NCBI GenBank assembly: GCA_023974075.1 | Contig: JAMFTG010000742.1 | Coordinates: 59,283 to 123,282 of the forward strand | Direction of reading: 5' to 3' | DNA: 64,000 nucleotides | DNA from: Chaenocephalus aceratus | Taxonomy: Eukaryota > Chordata > Actinopteri > Perciformes > Channichthyidae | In this document: piece by piece, positions 1 through 13,000 of the stretch | How positions within the stretch are numbered: position 1 is the first letter of the stretch | Layout: each line of letters opens with the position of its first letter | Program-made: the position numbers and the translations under genes | The notes under the pieces: generated by a model | Database searches by the model: none | Seen by the model: only the letters and a program-made list of their open reading frames with translations | Told to the model about the DNA's origin: nothing

Positions 1-257
1 TGGAAGTAGGCGGTCCTTGAGATTGATTTTATGTGGGCGTTAAAGGATAATCCTGATCAAATATAACACCAAGATTCCTTACAGTCTCACTGGAGGCCAA
101 ATTAATGCCATCCATAGTTAGTATATCTTTAGATAGTTTGTTTCGTAGATTCTTCGGGCCAAGTACAATAAACTTTCGTTTTTAAGTCCTTGAGGCAGTC
201 TTGAATTTTATTTAGATGATTAATTCATCAGGCTTGATTGATAAGTATAGTTGAGTC
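1..257. repeat. Probable dispersed repeat fragment
   Basis: No gene is recognised here. The text resembles a low-complexity, TTAATTCATC-containing sequence that I associate with dispersed repeats in fish genomes, but the family cannot be named from sequence alone. It abuts the gypsy remnant that begins at about 285. Confidence 0.3.
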
Positions 258-284
258 TCATCCGCATAACAGGTACATGTACAG

Positions 285-1160
285 ACCTATGACCTCTCGG
301 GGGTACGTGGGGCCTTTGGTTCTACCCTTACCCTTTGCAGACTGCAGGTGACACAACCCTGATGGGACCGACGTACCCCCCCCTCCATGTTGGGCCAGTA
401 GAAATGCCGACGCATCCTGGGGAGGGTCCTGTCCACAACCAGCATGGGCAGCAGCTTCGTGGACTTTCCCTGCTTCCTGGGTACCTGGAGCTCGGACACA
501 CAAGCTGGTGCACTTCATGGGTGTGCTGCTCAATCACCTTATTTTCCTTCACTTGCAATTTCTTCCATTGTTGCAATATTGTCTGTGTTTTCCAGGACAA
601 GGCCTGGCGTTCAGGTCCTTCGGGTGCCAGCCGGTCTTCCACATACCCCCTAACTGTCTGGATGTCGGGGTCATTAGCTTGTGCCTCTCCCCAGTCACTG
701 CGGGCGAACTCATCCTGTCCTCCAGGTGCTAACGCAATGGCTGCTGTGGAGCCCAAGAAGACAAGGAGGCAACTGGGCATCTTGATAAGGCGTCTGCATT
801 AGCGTTGCTCTTACCCGACGAAACTTTATTTCGTAGTTGAAAGAGGCGAGTTGTCCAACCCAGCGCTGTTCTGCGGCACCCAGGCGAGCCGTCTGTCGAT
901 GAGCAACGGGGTTATGGTAGTTAGGTAGTCCTTGAATGTCTCTGTCACTGCCCACTTCAGGGCCGACAGTTCAAGCTGGAGTTGGCATCGTTCCGTTCAG
1001 TACGGTGTAGGCTGCGGCTGATAGGCTATCACTCGCTCTTGCCCCTCTTGCACTTGGGACAGAACTGCCCCTAAGCCTTGGTTGCTGGCGTCTGTGCAGA
1101 CTATAAATGGAGGAATAGTCTGCATCCACTGCACTGGGATGCCTGTCAGTGGAGGGTTCA
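285..1160 (-). mobile_element. Ty3/gypsy retrotransposon pol remnant (RNase H, connector, integrase zinc finger)
   Basis: On the minus strand, about 1115-985 encodes the start of a gypsy-type RNase H with the TDASNQGLGAVL motif. About 900-810 encodes a tail reading LGAAEQRWVGQLASF. Bases 780-560 read through a typical connector with an ILQQWKKL core. Bases 499-290 give an integrase N-terminal zinc-binding region containing HFYWPNMEGGV and a CVTC pair. These segments lie in at least three reading frames, so the element is frame-broken; one break near 825 looks like a single missing base. No LTR, gag or protease was found, and the upstream reverse transcriptase core is absent or beyond recognition past about 1200. 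This is a genomic retrotransposon remnant with no sign of activity. It lies downstream of the tetraspanin gene on the same strand. Confidence 0.8.
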
Positions 1161-1831
1161 AGGGGTGGGACATTTTTCTCTTTTAACCAATCACATTTCA
1201 CCATAATCTCCAGCAGCCAATCATTGAGCTGCAGTCAAACTTTAAACTGCTCTTCATCCCATCTCTTCTCATGAAAATAGATTTTATAACCCACAGAATT
1301 AAAATGGTTAAAAACGAAACAGAAATAATGTTTTAATTTATTTATTTCCCTTTTTCTAGTATAACACTTGACGTCCTAAACTTAATTCAAGTTAGGCTTA
1401 AAAAAAAAAAAATAGAAATAGTGGTGAGGAATCGAGTGGGTAGGAAACAAGGGAGCAGAAGTAAAAAAAAAGATGTCCTCACAACGAGATCAGAGCACAG
1501 TTTATAATGAAAACAATCAAAGCTATTTCAACAACGCGGGTCTAAGATTAAAGCTTATTCTAAAATGGCTTTTGTTACATCGTGGATGACGCTCGATTAC
1601 CTGGGGGTTATTTTGGGATAAATGGTACAAATTATTTATTACTTTACAATCATTTGGAACCGGACTTTGTTCCTCGAGGCCACGGTGAGATGGAAACATA
1701 TATATATTACTTTAACAGCGTTTCACACACTAACATTCACGTTTGCGTCCAGTACTAAAGCCATGGATTAAGGTTACAGCAGCACTGAGGTCACATGGGT
1801 CCTTTGGGCTCTGCTGATTGGCTCCTGGTGT
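1161..1831 (-). other. 3' flank/UTR of the tetraspanin-8-like gene
   Basis: There is no coding signal. The minus strand carries an AATAAA hexamer at 1640-1635, about 190 bases after the tetraspanin stop, and further AATAAA-like runs near 1340. These are candidate polyadenylation signals. The stretch is AT-rich with short A runs. Transcript ends cannot be fixed from sequence alone. Confidence 0.4.
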
Positions 1832-1909
1832 TCAGGCGGCGGTGGTGGTCAAGCCGTCCTTCTTGCTGATCTGACAGTAGAGGACCATAGAGAACACCAT
1901 GCCGAAAAT
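1832..1909 (-). CDS. tspan8: tspan8-like exon 8: end of TM4, C-terminal tail and stop
   Basis: The acceptor follows a CTCTTTCCGCAG tract. The 78-base exon reads IFGMVFSMVLYCQI, then SKKDGLTTTAA and a TGA stop. It joins exon 7 in phase 0 to make one hydrophobic helix. Confidence 0.85.
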   Translation of the reverse strand: MFGMVFSMVLYCQISKKDGLTTTAA

Positions 1910-4900
1910 CTGCGGAAAGAGCGGGAGACACACGTTCAAATCAGCCGAGATACGGGGGGGGGGGGGGGGGGCTTCAGTTAAAACAAAAAAATGTAAAATC
2001 CCTAAGTTCCGGAACACAGTGACATCACTACGGAACACTTGCGCTTCTATTGGCTAGCGCTCCAACACATTGTACGTGATAGGCTAAGGGGCGGGACATC
2101 TCTAAGCAGTTGACCAATCTAAACAGAGCCAGCCAGCTAACCAATCAGAGCAGACTGGGCTCTGGTTTCAGACAGAAGGAGAGGACTCTTTAAAGTAGAG
2201 ACACTACATACTGATATACACCTGAACATCAGCAGGAGAGGACTCTTTAAAGTAGAGACACTACATACTGATATACACCTGAACATCAGCAGGAGAGGAC
2301 TCTTTAAAGTAGAGACACTACACACTGATATCAGGGTTCATACACTTTTTCACCAATGATTTTCCATGACCTCTCAATGACCTTTACCTCATTTTCCATG
2401 ACCAAAAAAAAATTACCACTGAAAATGGTTTACTTGAACATGGAACAGGAAAATAAGGTCTGCATATGAAACATGTTGTGCCTATCTAAAACAAATCAAT
2501 AGTAGGCTTACTAGCTTTTGCACGCTAAAGCAACTGTAGTCAGGGAGGCAAAGTCATCAGGTATGAAAAAGGTGACAAGGACCCGACCCCTGACCCCCTG
2601 AAAGCAGCAGTGTCAATAATAACAGAAACGCCAAAGAGTCACATCTAATAGAAATATATAAAAGCATTTATTTTAATTGTGTAGCAGTCAGTTTATAATT
2701 TTGTCAGCACTGTTGAACATTTTGGAAATGTATTGTCATGCCTCTGTGCAAGGCTGAGTCTTCATATCTTTATAGCCACTGGTGTAAAGTAACTAAGTTC
2801 ATAAACTCAAGTACTATACGTGGGTACAATTTTGAGATACTTGTACTTTATTTAAGTATTTCAATGTTTTGCTACTTTGTACTTCTACTCTACAGTTCAG
2901 AGGTACATGGTGTACTTCTACTCCTCTACAGTTCAGAGGTACATGGTGTACTTCTACTCCTCTACAGTTCAGAGGTACATGGTGTACTTCTCTCCTCTAC
3001 AGTTCAGAGGTACATGGTGTACTTTTCCTCCACCTCCATGTATTTAATACCTTTAGTTACTTCACAGATGAATGATGTGAAATCTAATCAAGTGTTGAAT
3101 CAGACTTTAGTTCCACCTGGAGTGAATCCACCAGCTACCCTGCAGTCTACAAAGTACTTCAGACTAGCTGCACCTCCACCAGCTACCCTGCAGTCTACAA
3201 AGTACTTCAGACTAGCTGCACCTCCACCAGCTACCCTGCAGTCTACAAAGTACTTCAGACTAGCTGCACCTCCACCAGCTACCCTGCAGTCTACAAAGTA
3301 CTTCAGACTAGCTGCACCTCCACCAGCTACCCTGCAGTCTACAAAGTACTTCAGACTAGCTGCACCTCCACCAGCTACCCTGCAGTCTACAAAGTACTTC
3401 AGACTAGCTGCACCTCCACCAGCTACCCTGCAGTCTACAAAGTACTTCAGACTAGCTGCACTCCACCAGCTACCCTGCAGTCTACAAAGTACTTCAGACT
3501 AGCTGCACCTTCACCAGCTACCCTGCAGTCTACAAAGTACTTCAGACTAGCTGCACCTTCACCAGCTACCCTGCAGTCTACAAAGTACTTCAGACTAGCT
3601 GCTCCTTCACCAGCTACCCTGCAGTCTACAAAGTACTTCAGACTAGCTGCACCTTCACCAGCTACCCTGCAGTCTACAAAGTACTTCAGACTAGCTGCAC
3701 CTCCACCAGCTACCCTGCAGTCTACAAAGTACTTCAGACTAGCTGCACCTTCACCAGCTACCCTGCAGTCTACAAAGTACTTCAGACTAGCTGCACCTCC
3801 ACCAGCTACCCTGCAGTCTACAAAGTACTTCAGACTAGCTGCTCCTTCACCAGCTACCCTGCAGTCTACAAAGTACTTCAGACTAGCTGCACCTTCACCA
3901 GCTTTGAGAACACTTTCATGATCAATCATTATAAAACATATATATATTATTCTGAAATGGACCAATCTGCACAACGACTACTTTCACTGTCTTTCACTAT
4001 ATTTAGATGAGAATACTTTCTACTTTCACTTGAGGAACATTTTGAATGCAGGACTTTTACTGTAACAGAGTATTCCTACACTCTGGTACTTCTACTTTTA
4101 CTCAAGTACAAGATCTGAGTACTTCTACTTCTATTTTTACTACAAGATCAGAGTACTTCTACTTTTACTCAAGTACAAGACCCGAGTACTTCTACTTTTA
4201 CTCAAGTACAAGACCCGAGTACTTCTACTTTTACTCAAGTACAAGATCTGAGTACTTCTACTTTTACTCAAGTACAACATCTGAGTACTATACTTTTATT
4301 AAGTACACGATCTGAGTACTTCTACTAAAGTACAAGATCTGAGTACTTCTACTCGAGTACAAGATCTGAGTACTTCTACTTTTACTTATCCGAGTACTTC
4401 TACTTTAAGAACAACATCTGAGTACTTCTACTTTTAATCAAGTACAAGATCTGAGTACTTCTACTTTTACTCTAGCACAATATATACTCATACCACCTCT
4501 GTTTATAGCCTATGAAAAAACGATTAGAAAACGAAGGCTAAAGCTAACGTTAGCAGATAGTGACAATGTATGCTAGCTAGCTCAACGATTCCTTAAATGA
4601 TATTGTGACAGAAAAACGTTTCAGTTCACATCCCGCTCTGCCGCTCTGCCGCTCTGCTCTGAACACCTGAACGGCCCGTCCTAACAGCTGTTCACCAGCG
4701 GCTCAGTCTGTGCCGCAGTGACTCCGCACAGTTAACGAACGCACCGTAGATAATGTAGCTGACCCTCATCCCGGAGCAGCAGAGATCAGCCGACAGGCAG
4801 GAAGACTCGAGCACACAGCTCGCGCTTCATATATTAAAAAATAACACCATGCGCGTCATGATGGCACATAACAGCTCGCGACCGCAGATTATTTCGGCGA

Positions 4901-6317
4901 TTAGATAACATGTAAATTATATTTGACGCTGATATACACCTGAACATCAGCAGGAGAGGACTCTTTAAAGTAGAGACACTACATACTGATATACACCTGA
5001 ACATCAGCAGGAGAGGACTCTTTAAAGTAGAGACACTACATACTGATATACACCTGAACATCAGCAGGAGAGGACTCTTTAAAGTAGAGACACTACATGC
5101 TGATACACCTGAACATCAGCAGGAGAGGACTCTTTAAAGTAGAGACACTACATACTGATATACACCTGAACATCAGCAGGAGAGGACTCTTTAAAGTAGA
5201 ACACTACATACTGATATACACCTGAACATCAGCAGGAGAGGACTTTAAAGTAGAGACACTACACACTGATACACATGAACATCAGCAGGGAGGACTCTTT
5301 AAAGTAGAGACACTGCATACTGATATACACCTGAACATCAGCAGGAGAGGACTCTTTAAAGTAGAGACACTACATACTGATATACACCTGAACATCAGCA
5401 GGAGAGGACTCTTTAAAGTAGAGACACTACATGCTGATATACACCTGAACATCAGCAGGAGAGGACTCTTTAAAGTAGAGACACTACATGCTGATATACA
5501 CCTGAACATCAGCAGGAGAGGACTCTTTAAAGTAGAGACGCTACATACTGATATACACCTGAACATCAGCAGGAGAGGACTCTTTAAAGTAGAGGCATAC
5601 ATACTGATATACACCTGAACATCAGCAGGAGAGGACTCTTTAAAGTAGAGACGCTACATACTGATATACACCTGAACATCAGCAGGAGAGGACTCTTTAA
5701 AGTAGAGGCACTACATACTGATATACACCTGAACATCAGCAGGAGAGGACTCTTTAAAGTAGAGACACTAGATACTGATATACACCTGAACATCAGCAGG
5801 AGAGGACTCTTTAAAGTGGAGACTCACCAGGATGGCGATGGCGAAGGCGATCCCCAGCACCACCTCCATGTGCTGCTCCATCAGGTTGATGATTTTGTCC
5901 GAGCAGTCTGCAGGGAGAGAGCAGGACGTCAATAAAACGGTACTTATATATTATTTATTTTAACGGTACACTTTGGGATGTCTACCTCTTTGTAAATAGC
6001 GTTGGACGTGCAGTCTGTCTCCGTGGCGTTGCAGCGACACGACTCGGGAATTTTCGTCCAATCAGAGGGTCCGTCAACGAGCCCACAACACTTCAGCTGG
6101 AGGACAGGACATTTGAGATTTAGCTGCTTATACAAAACACTCGCTGCTATATATATAGATATTATATATATATATATAATATATATATATATAATGTGTG
6201 TGTGTGTGTGTGTGTGTTACCTCTTTCTGCAGTTTCTCCAGGTCTTCAATCACATTGTCTGGCTGCGACGACAGTGGTGTGAACTTCTTCAGACGGTCCT
6301 TCATCCAGACCTTCACC

Positions 6318-6348
<31 letters not shown>

Positions 6349-6426
6349 CACACACACACACACACACACCCACACACCACACACACCACACACACACACA
6401 CCCCACACACACACACACAACACACA

Positions 6427-6457
<31 letters not shown>

Positions 6458-9400
6458 CACACCAACACACACACCACACACACACACACACACACACCCA
6501 CACACACACACACCCCCACACACACACACACACACACCACACACACACACACCCCACACACACACCACACCACACACACACACACACACACACACACCAC
6601 GAATGAATAAAGTGTTTTCTCTGTAATGTAAATAGAAACACTATGATGTCCACTTCCTGTTTACCTTCTTCTCCTCCACGGCCCCAGGATGCCGGCAGCG
6701 CGCAGCAGGACGAAGATGACGAGGAGGCTGATGAAGAACTGAGGGGAGAAAGGAGGTTAATTTCCGTCTCCGTGTGTGCTGGTGTTGTGTTTTTAATGGG
6801 ATGTTGACAATTAGAAAAACTCTTTTTTCGATAAACTATACTACGACTTATTTCGACTTTTTCTCGACATACTATTTTCTATGACTTTTTTTCCCTTTTC
6901 GACATACTATACTATGAATTTTTTCTACATAAAAAGTAATATACTATGACTATTATCCCCCAAAAATCGACATATTACAAATAATTTTTTTTTAAATCGA
7001 CGTACAATACTATAACTTTATTTCACATTAAAAAAAAAGGAAAAAGTAATTTGTCGGAAAAAGTAAAAAATTCATATTAATGATATTTTTTTCTTTCTCT
7101 GAAACAGAAAACCCTTTGCGTCGATCTGTAATAATCTATGTCATCCTCACCCAGCAGCAGGCAGCGGTTCTCTCGGATGGCTCCGCAGCATCCCAGGAAG
7201 CCCAGCACCAGGATGATCACTCCGATGGCGATCATCAGGTCGATCCCCGGGGAGACTCGCTGGTGATCTGAGGGAGACAGGAATATCACTCGTGCCCCTT
7301 TCACACCAACCGGAGCTGGAGCTGGAAGTGAACCGGATTCCGGAGCTGCGGTGTGAACAGGAAAAACCGGCACCGGTGCCGGTTTTTCCTGTTCACACCG
7401 CAGCTCCGGAATCCGGTTCACTTCCAGCTCCAAACAATTGTCGGTCTAGAGGCAAGAGCTTCGGAGCTAAGAGGCGGCGTCGCTTACGTCTCTCTCACGT
7501 CGAGGCGTGCAGGAAACTAAAGCCGCCTCCCCTGAACATGGGTCGACTGTCATGCCTGCCTACAAGCAGTAGTGCCTATAAACACACTTTATAAAGTCAG
7601 GCAGCACTAACCAGGCTTCGTGTGGTTCTGTTTATCTGTACCTTACTTTGACCGTTCACTGTTATCGATCATTGTGGAGAGAGGCAGACGTTTTGTTTTA
7701 TTGCAGCTATCGGATGGCATCAACACATGGGCTGCGCAGGTTGTCATGACAATCACAAGTAGAATCATAATGAGAAATACGCCGGTAAAATGCGCCTGTA
7801 GAAAACGGTTTATGCCCAATAGGATAGCAATAGCAAGTAGTCAGTTTAGCTTCGGTTGCTATGGTAACATCACCCGTTTTATACCAGAGAGAGAAACTTT
7901 CATAACAGCGTTGTGATACCAAACAGCGTCTTAACATTCACTTAGGCTAAGGGGAACTGGGGATATGCATCAGCTGCTCGTGTGAGTCGGACAGTGATAC
8001 TTTAGAGCGGCCGCTGCCGTGTGAGGGCAGAAAAGGGAAACCGGAGCTGAACCAGAAAAGCTCCGCTCGGAGCTAGAAGGGGGAAAGCGCTGGTGTGAAA
8101 GCAGCACCAGAGGAGAGCAGTTAACATCCATCTCCATCTGAGGGAGAGGACATCCCATAATATCACTCAGGAACAGCATCTGAGGTTATGAGTCCTTTAC
8201 TTTCCATAACTAACTGTTCATGTAGAATAACCTGTTGTACCTTTTTTGCATTATCCGTTTGTGTAACATAACAATAAACATTTTTTTTTCTTTTCTTTGC
8301 ATGACAATAAGAGAAGGAAATAAAACGATGGATTCTCACCAGGTTCCCATCCTTGGAGACCTTCAGGTAGATGGAGACGGCGGATGATGCAACCACTAAT
8401 CTGTAATCAAAAGAAAAACAAAGATTTAGTTTAAATACAGAAAAATGTACCCGGGTTTATTCGGTGAGACGGTGGCGCCCTCTAGTGGAGAAAAGCGGCA
8501 GCGAGATGAAAACAGCTGGTGATTGAAATAATAGCGGATTCATTGTTAAACGGTAGCTTTTGGGTCACAAATTCAACAATATATATCTATTTGTTCCCTA
8601 TGGTCAACCAGATTAGCTTTAGTTTAATTCGTAGGGTAGAGACACGAATATATCCAAATTAAATTTTTTGTAGTTTGGTTTCAAGGTGTTAGATAGTAAA
8701 ATGTATTATTTATTCAATACAACTTGTGAGGACTGTTAGAGGCATGTTATCACCTGATTAACCCTTTCATTATTTATATTCTGCTTATTTCCCCCCCCCC
8801 CCGTAGTGTGGTCGATAGGTCTGTGTGCATGTACACGGTCTGCAGAGGCGAACATCCCAATAGTCCAGCTGCTGCTGGGCTCAGGAGGACCGATGACTGA
8901 CATGTATTATTCAAACACACACAAAATCTGCCATCAATATTACATTATGAGAGCGGAGGAAACAGAAACCAGACACACAGCGTCGCCATGGAGACGCACA
9001 CATTAAAGATGATTACATTAAAACAAACTCTGCTCCGACCTGCCTTCAAAATAAAAGCACGCTGTTGTTTATCATATGTTAAACATTTCATTTAGTTTAG
9101 TTTAAGTAAAGTGTCGTTGGGATTTGTAAAACGCACTTTAATTATAATAATACAAAACATATATACTTATACATAACATATACTTGTTTTTTTAATGTTA
9201 CAGTCTAAACTCCTTGACTTTTTTATTTTAAATGTATTAATTGGCCGATGATTCAATATATTGAAGTCTTGCTATTTTTATTTAATATTTATACAGTTTT
9301 TACACATTGGACTTTAATACAAACTTACATATTAAAGTTAATTTAGAGCTGTAATAATACATGAGTTAATAGACTATGTAGTTATTAAGTATTTTAAATA

Positions 9401-9937
9401 TTTTAAATCCTTCTTTTTGAGGAAGTCAAGTATCCAACTTTATTGACATAGCACTTTAAAACCTTCAGACCAAAGTGCTGTACAGAGAGATAAGCTCACA
9501 CAACATAAAATAAATACATTTAAACTAAAAGATACAAACCAGAATAAACTTAATAATTAAAAACAGCCATAATAAAAACAATACACCACTGAAAGCAAAT
9601 AAAAGCAACAATCTACTTGTTTCTGAACGCGAAGGAGAAGAGGTGGGTTTTAGAAGCGGCAGCAGAGAAAGCACGGAGCGACTGGTCAGCTGACCTGAGG
9701 GTGCGCGTGGGCTGAAGCTGTGTAACGGCTCAGAGAGGTGGGCGGGGCCTCTGAGGGCTTTAAAAGTAAATAAAATAGTTTATCACTTATTTATTTAAAT
9801 GAACTTTATTTCACATAAAATGTCTATAATTTTATTCAAAGTTCATTAAAGTCTTGAATGTAATTATCCATTGATTGAAACACACACACACACACACACA
9901 CACACACCACACACACCACACACACACACACACACCA

Positions 9938-10003
<66 letters not shown>

Positions 10004-10033
10004 ACACACACACACACACCACACACACACACA

Positions 10034-10091
<58 letters not shown>

Positions 10092-13000
10092 CACACCACA
10101 CACACACACACACACACCACACACCCACACACACACACACACACACACACCACACCACACACACACACCACACACCACACACACCACACACCACACACAC
10201 CACACACACACACACTTTAAAGGCTAAATAAATAACAGGGTGTGCCGAGTCCATCCCCCACACCCACCAGTAAAACCAGTCCAACTGTCGGGTCGGAGAA
10301 GAACGACCCAGTTACTTTGAGTAAAGCTCTTGTCTGCCTTGTTTGAAGACAAACACACGGCGTGCTGGTGGAAACAATCCTCCTTCAGTCAGGGTTTGTT
10401 ATCGAGACGTTGACCCGCATTATAAGAAACTAAAACTATAAAATGCTGAATCATAAAACAGATTTAAAAGACGACCTCCTCTCCTGATGATGTTCAGGTG
10501 TATATCAGTATGTAGTGTCTCTACTTTAAAGAGTCCTCTCCTGCTGCTGTTCAGTGTGTATATCAGTATGTAGTGTCTCTACTTTAAAGAGTCCTCTCCT
10601 GCTGATGTTCAGGTGTATATCAGTATGTAGTGTCTCTACTTTAAAGAGTCCTCTCCTGATGATGTTCAGGTGTATATCAGTGTGTAGTGTCTCTACTTTA
10701 AAGAGTTCTCTCCTGCTGATGTTCAGGTGTATCAGTATGTGGTGTCTCTACTTTAAAGAGTCCTCTCATGCTGATGTTCAGGTGTATATCAGTACGTAGT
10801 GTCTCTACTTTAAAGAGTCCTCTCCTGCTGATGTTCAGGTGTATATCAGTACGTAGTGTCTCTACTTTAAAGAGTCCTCTCCTGCTGATGTTCAGGTGTA
10901 TATCAGTATGTAGTGTCTCTACTTTAAAGAGTCCTCTCTGCTGATGTGCAGGTGTATATCAGTATGTAGTGTCTCTACTTTAAAGAGTCCTCTCCTGCTG
11001 ATGTTCAGGTGTATATCAGTATGTAGTGTCTCTACTTTAAAGAGTCCTCTCCTGCTGTTCAGAGGAGGAGGGACTTCCTGATTTATCACTGGAAAAAGAA
11101 ACAGCCTCACAAAGCCAGTGTTTACATTAAAGGTGGGAGTCAATGGTTACCAAAAAAATACACAAAGACTCAATGAAAAGCCTCGATAGGAGTTATCTCT
11201 TGCAAATCTGATTCATACACATCTCCCCCACACACACACACACCACACCACAACCTGCAGAGCAACATAGCTCTGAAGGCTTCAGTTACTCTGGGAAAAA
11301 ACACACCCTCTGAGCACACACTGGCCGTTTCTCAATCGCGAGTAAAACTGCTGCAGATCAACTATTTCAAGTATACTACGTCAGAGTGGTGCAGAATGCT
11401 GGGCATTTAAATAGTCCTTCGGCGCCACTCTGACGTAGTATACTTGAAATAGTTGATCTGCAGCAGTTTTACTCGCGATTGAGAAACGGCCAGTGGCACG
11501 TTTACAAACAATGACGTCACTTCACCACCGCTAAGCTAAAGGAGGCTAATGTTGGGCTATAGAGGAACTACAGCACGGTCACATGACTTCACGTCACCAC
11601 CGCTAAGCTAAAGGCGGCTAATGTTGGGCTATAAAGGAACTACAGCACGGTCACATGACTTCACATCACCACCGCTAAGCTAAAGGAGGCTAATGTTGGG
11701 CTATAAAGGAACTACAGCACGGTCACATGACTTCACGTCACCACCGCTAAGCTAAAGGAGGCTAATGTTGGGCTATAAAGGAACTACAGCACGGTCACAT
11801 GACTTCACATCACCACCGCTAAGCTAAAGGTGGCTAATGTTGGGCTATAAAGGAACTACAGCACGGTCACATGACTTCACCACCGCTAAGCTAAAGGTGG
11901 CTAATGTTGGGCTATAAAGGAACTACAACACGGTCACATGACTCTACGCCACCACCGCTAAGCTAAAGGTGGCTAATGTTGGGCTATAAAGGAACTACAA
12001 CACGGTCACATGACTTCACGTCACCACCGCTAAGCTAAAGTTGGCTAATGTTGGGCTATAAAGGAACTACAACACGGTCACATGACTTCACGTCACCACC
12101 GCTAAGCTAAAGGTGGCTAATGTTGGGCTATAAAGGAACTACAACACGGTCACATGACTTCACGTCTCCACCGCTAAGCTAAAGGTGGCTAATGTTGGGC
12201 TATAAAGGAACTACAGAGCGGTCACATGACTTCACGTCACCACCGCTAAGCTAAAGGTGGCTAATGTTGGGCTATAAAGGAACTACAGCACGGTCACATG
12301 ACTTCACGTCACCACCGCTAAGCAAAGGTGGCTAATGTTGGGCTATATAGGAACTACAGCACGGTCACATGACTTCACGTCACCACCGCTAAGCTAAAGG
12401 AGGCTAATGTTGGGCTATAAAGGAACTACAGCACGGTCACATGACTTCACGTCTCCACCGCTAAGCTAAAGGAGGCTAATGTTGGGCTATAAGGAACTAC
12501 AGCCCGGTCACATGACTTCACGTCACCACCGCTAAGCTAAAGGTGGCTAATGTTGGGCTATAGAGGAACTACAGCACGGTCACTTCACGTCACCACCGCT
12601 AAGCTAAAGGTGGCTAATGTTGGGCTATAGGAACTACAGCACGGTCACATGACTTCACCTCACCACCGCTAAGCTAAAGGTGGCTAATGTTGGGCTATAG
12701 AGGAACTACAGCACGGTCACTTCACCACCGCTAAGCTAAAGGTGGCTAATGTTGGGCTATAGAGGAACTACAGCACGGTCACTTCACCACCGCTAAGCTA
12801 AAGGTGGCTAATGTTGGGCTATAAAGGAACTACAGCACGGCCACATGACTTCACGTCACCACCGCTAAGCTAAAGGAGGCTAATGTTGGGCTATAAAGGA
12901 ACTACAGCACGGTCACATGACTTCACGTCACCACCGCTAAGCTAAAGGCGGCTAATGTTGGGCTATAGAGGAACTACAGCACGGCCACATGACTTCACGT

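Larger units (their letters stand above)
2769..4509. mobile_element. hAT-type miniature element with 8-bp target duplication
   Basis: The element proper is 2777-4501. It begins CACTGGTGTAAAG and ends ACCACCTCTG, whose complement CAGAGGTGGT is an imperfect terminal inverted repeat. The 8 bases TTTATAGC occur immediately on both sides (2769-2776 and 4502-4509), the target-site length of hAT transposases. The internal text is built on ACTTCTACTTTTACTCAAGTA motifs, familiar from non-autonomous hAT elements of fish. No transposase is encoded. About 1.3 kb of the element is internal tandem repeat listed separately. Confidence 0.85.
1910..5827 (-). other. tspan8-like intron 7
   Basis: This 3.9-kb intron contains a short run of G (about 1957-1971), two arrays of the 57-bp satellite (2178-2332 and 4928-5822) and a hAT-type miniature element with internal minisatellites (2777-4501). 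The stretch 2333-2768 resembles a dispersed fish repeat but shows no diagnostic ends. Bases 4510-4925 show nothing recognisable. Confidence 0.7.

Noticed and set aside
2738..3974. 254- and 175-codon frames with 16-residue repeats
   Set aside because: They are translations of the 48-bp minisatellite inside a non-coding transposon, open on both strands.
6665..6738. Reading exon 4 of the tetraspanin entirely in the phase dictated by the exon 3 donor
   Set aside because: That frame gives a polar, proline- and arginine-rich segment instead of the third membrane helix. The hydrophobic frame with one missing base is far more plausible.
6128..10284. Histidine/threonine- and cysteine/valine-rich frames over the CA tracts
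   Set aside because: They are pure dinucleotide repeat translations present on both strands.
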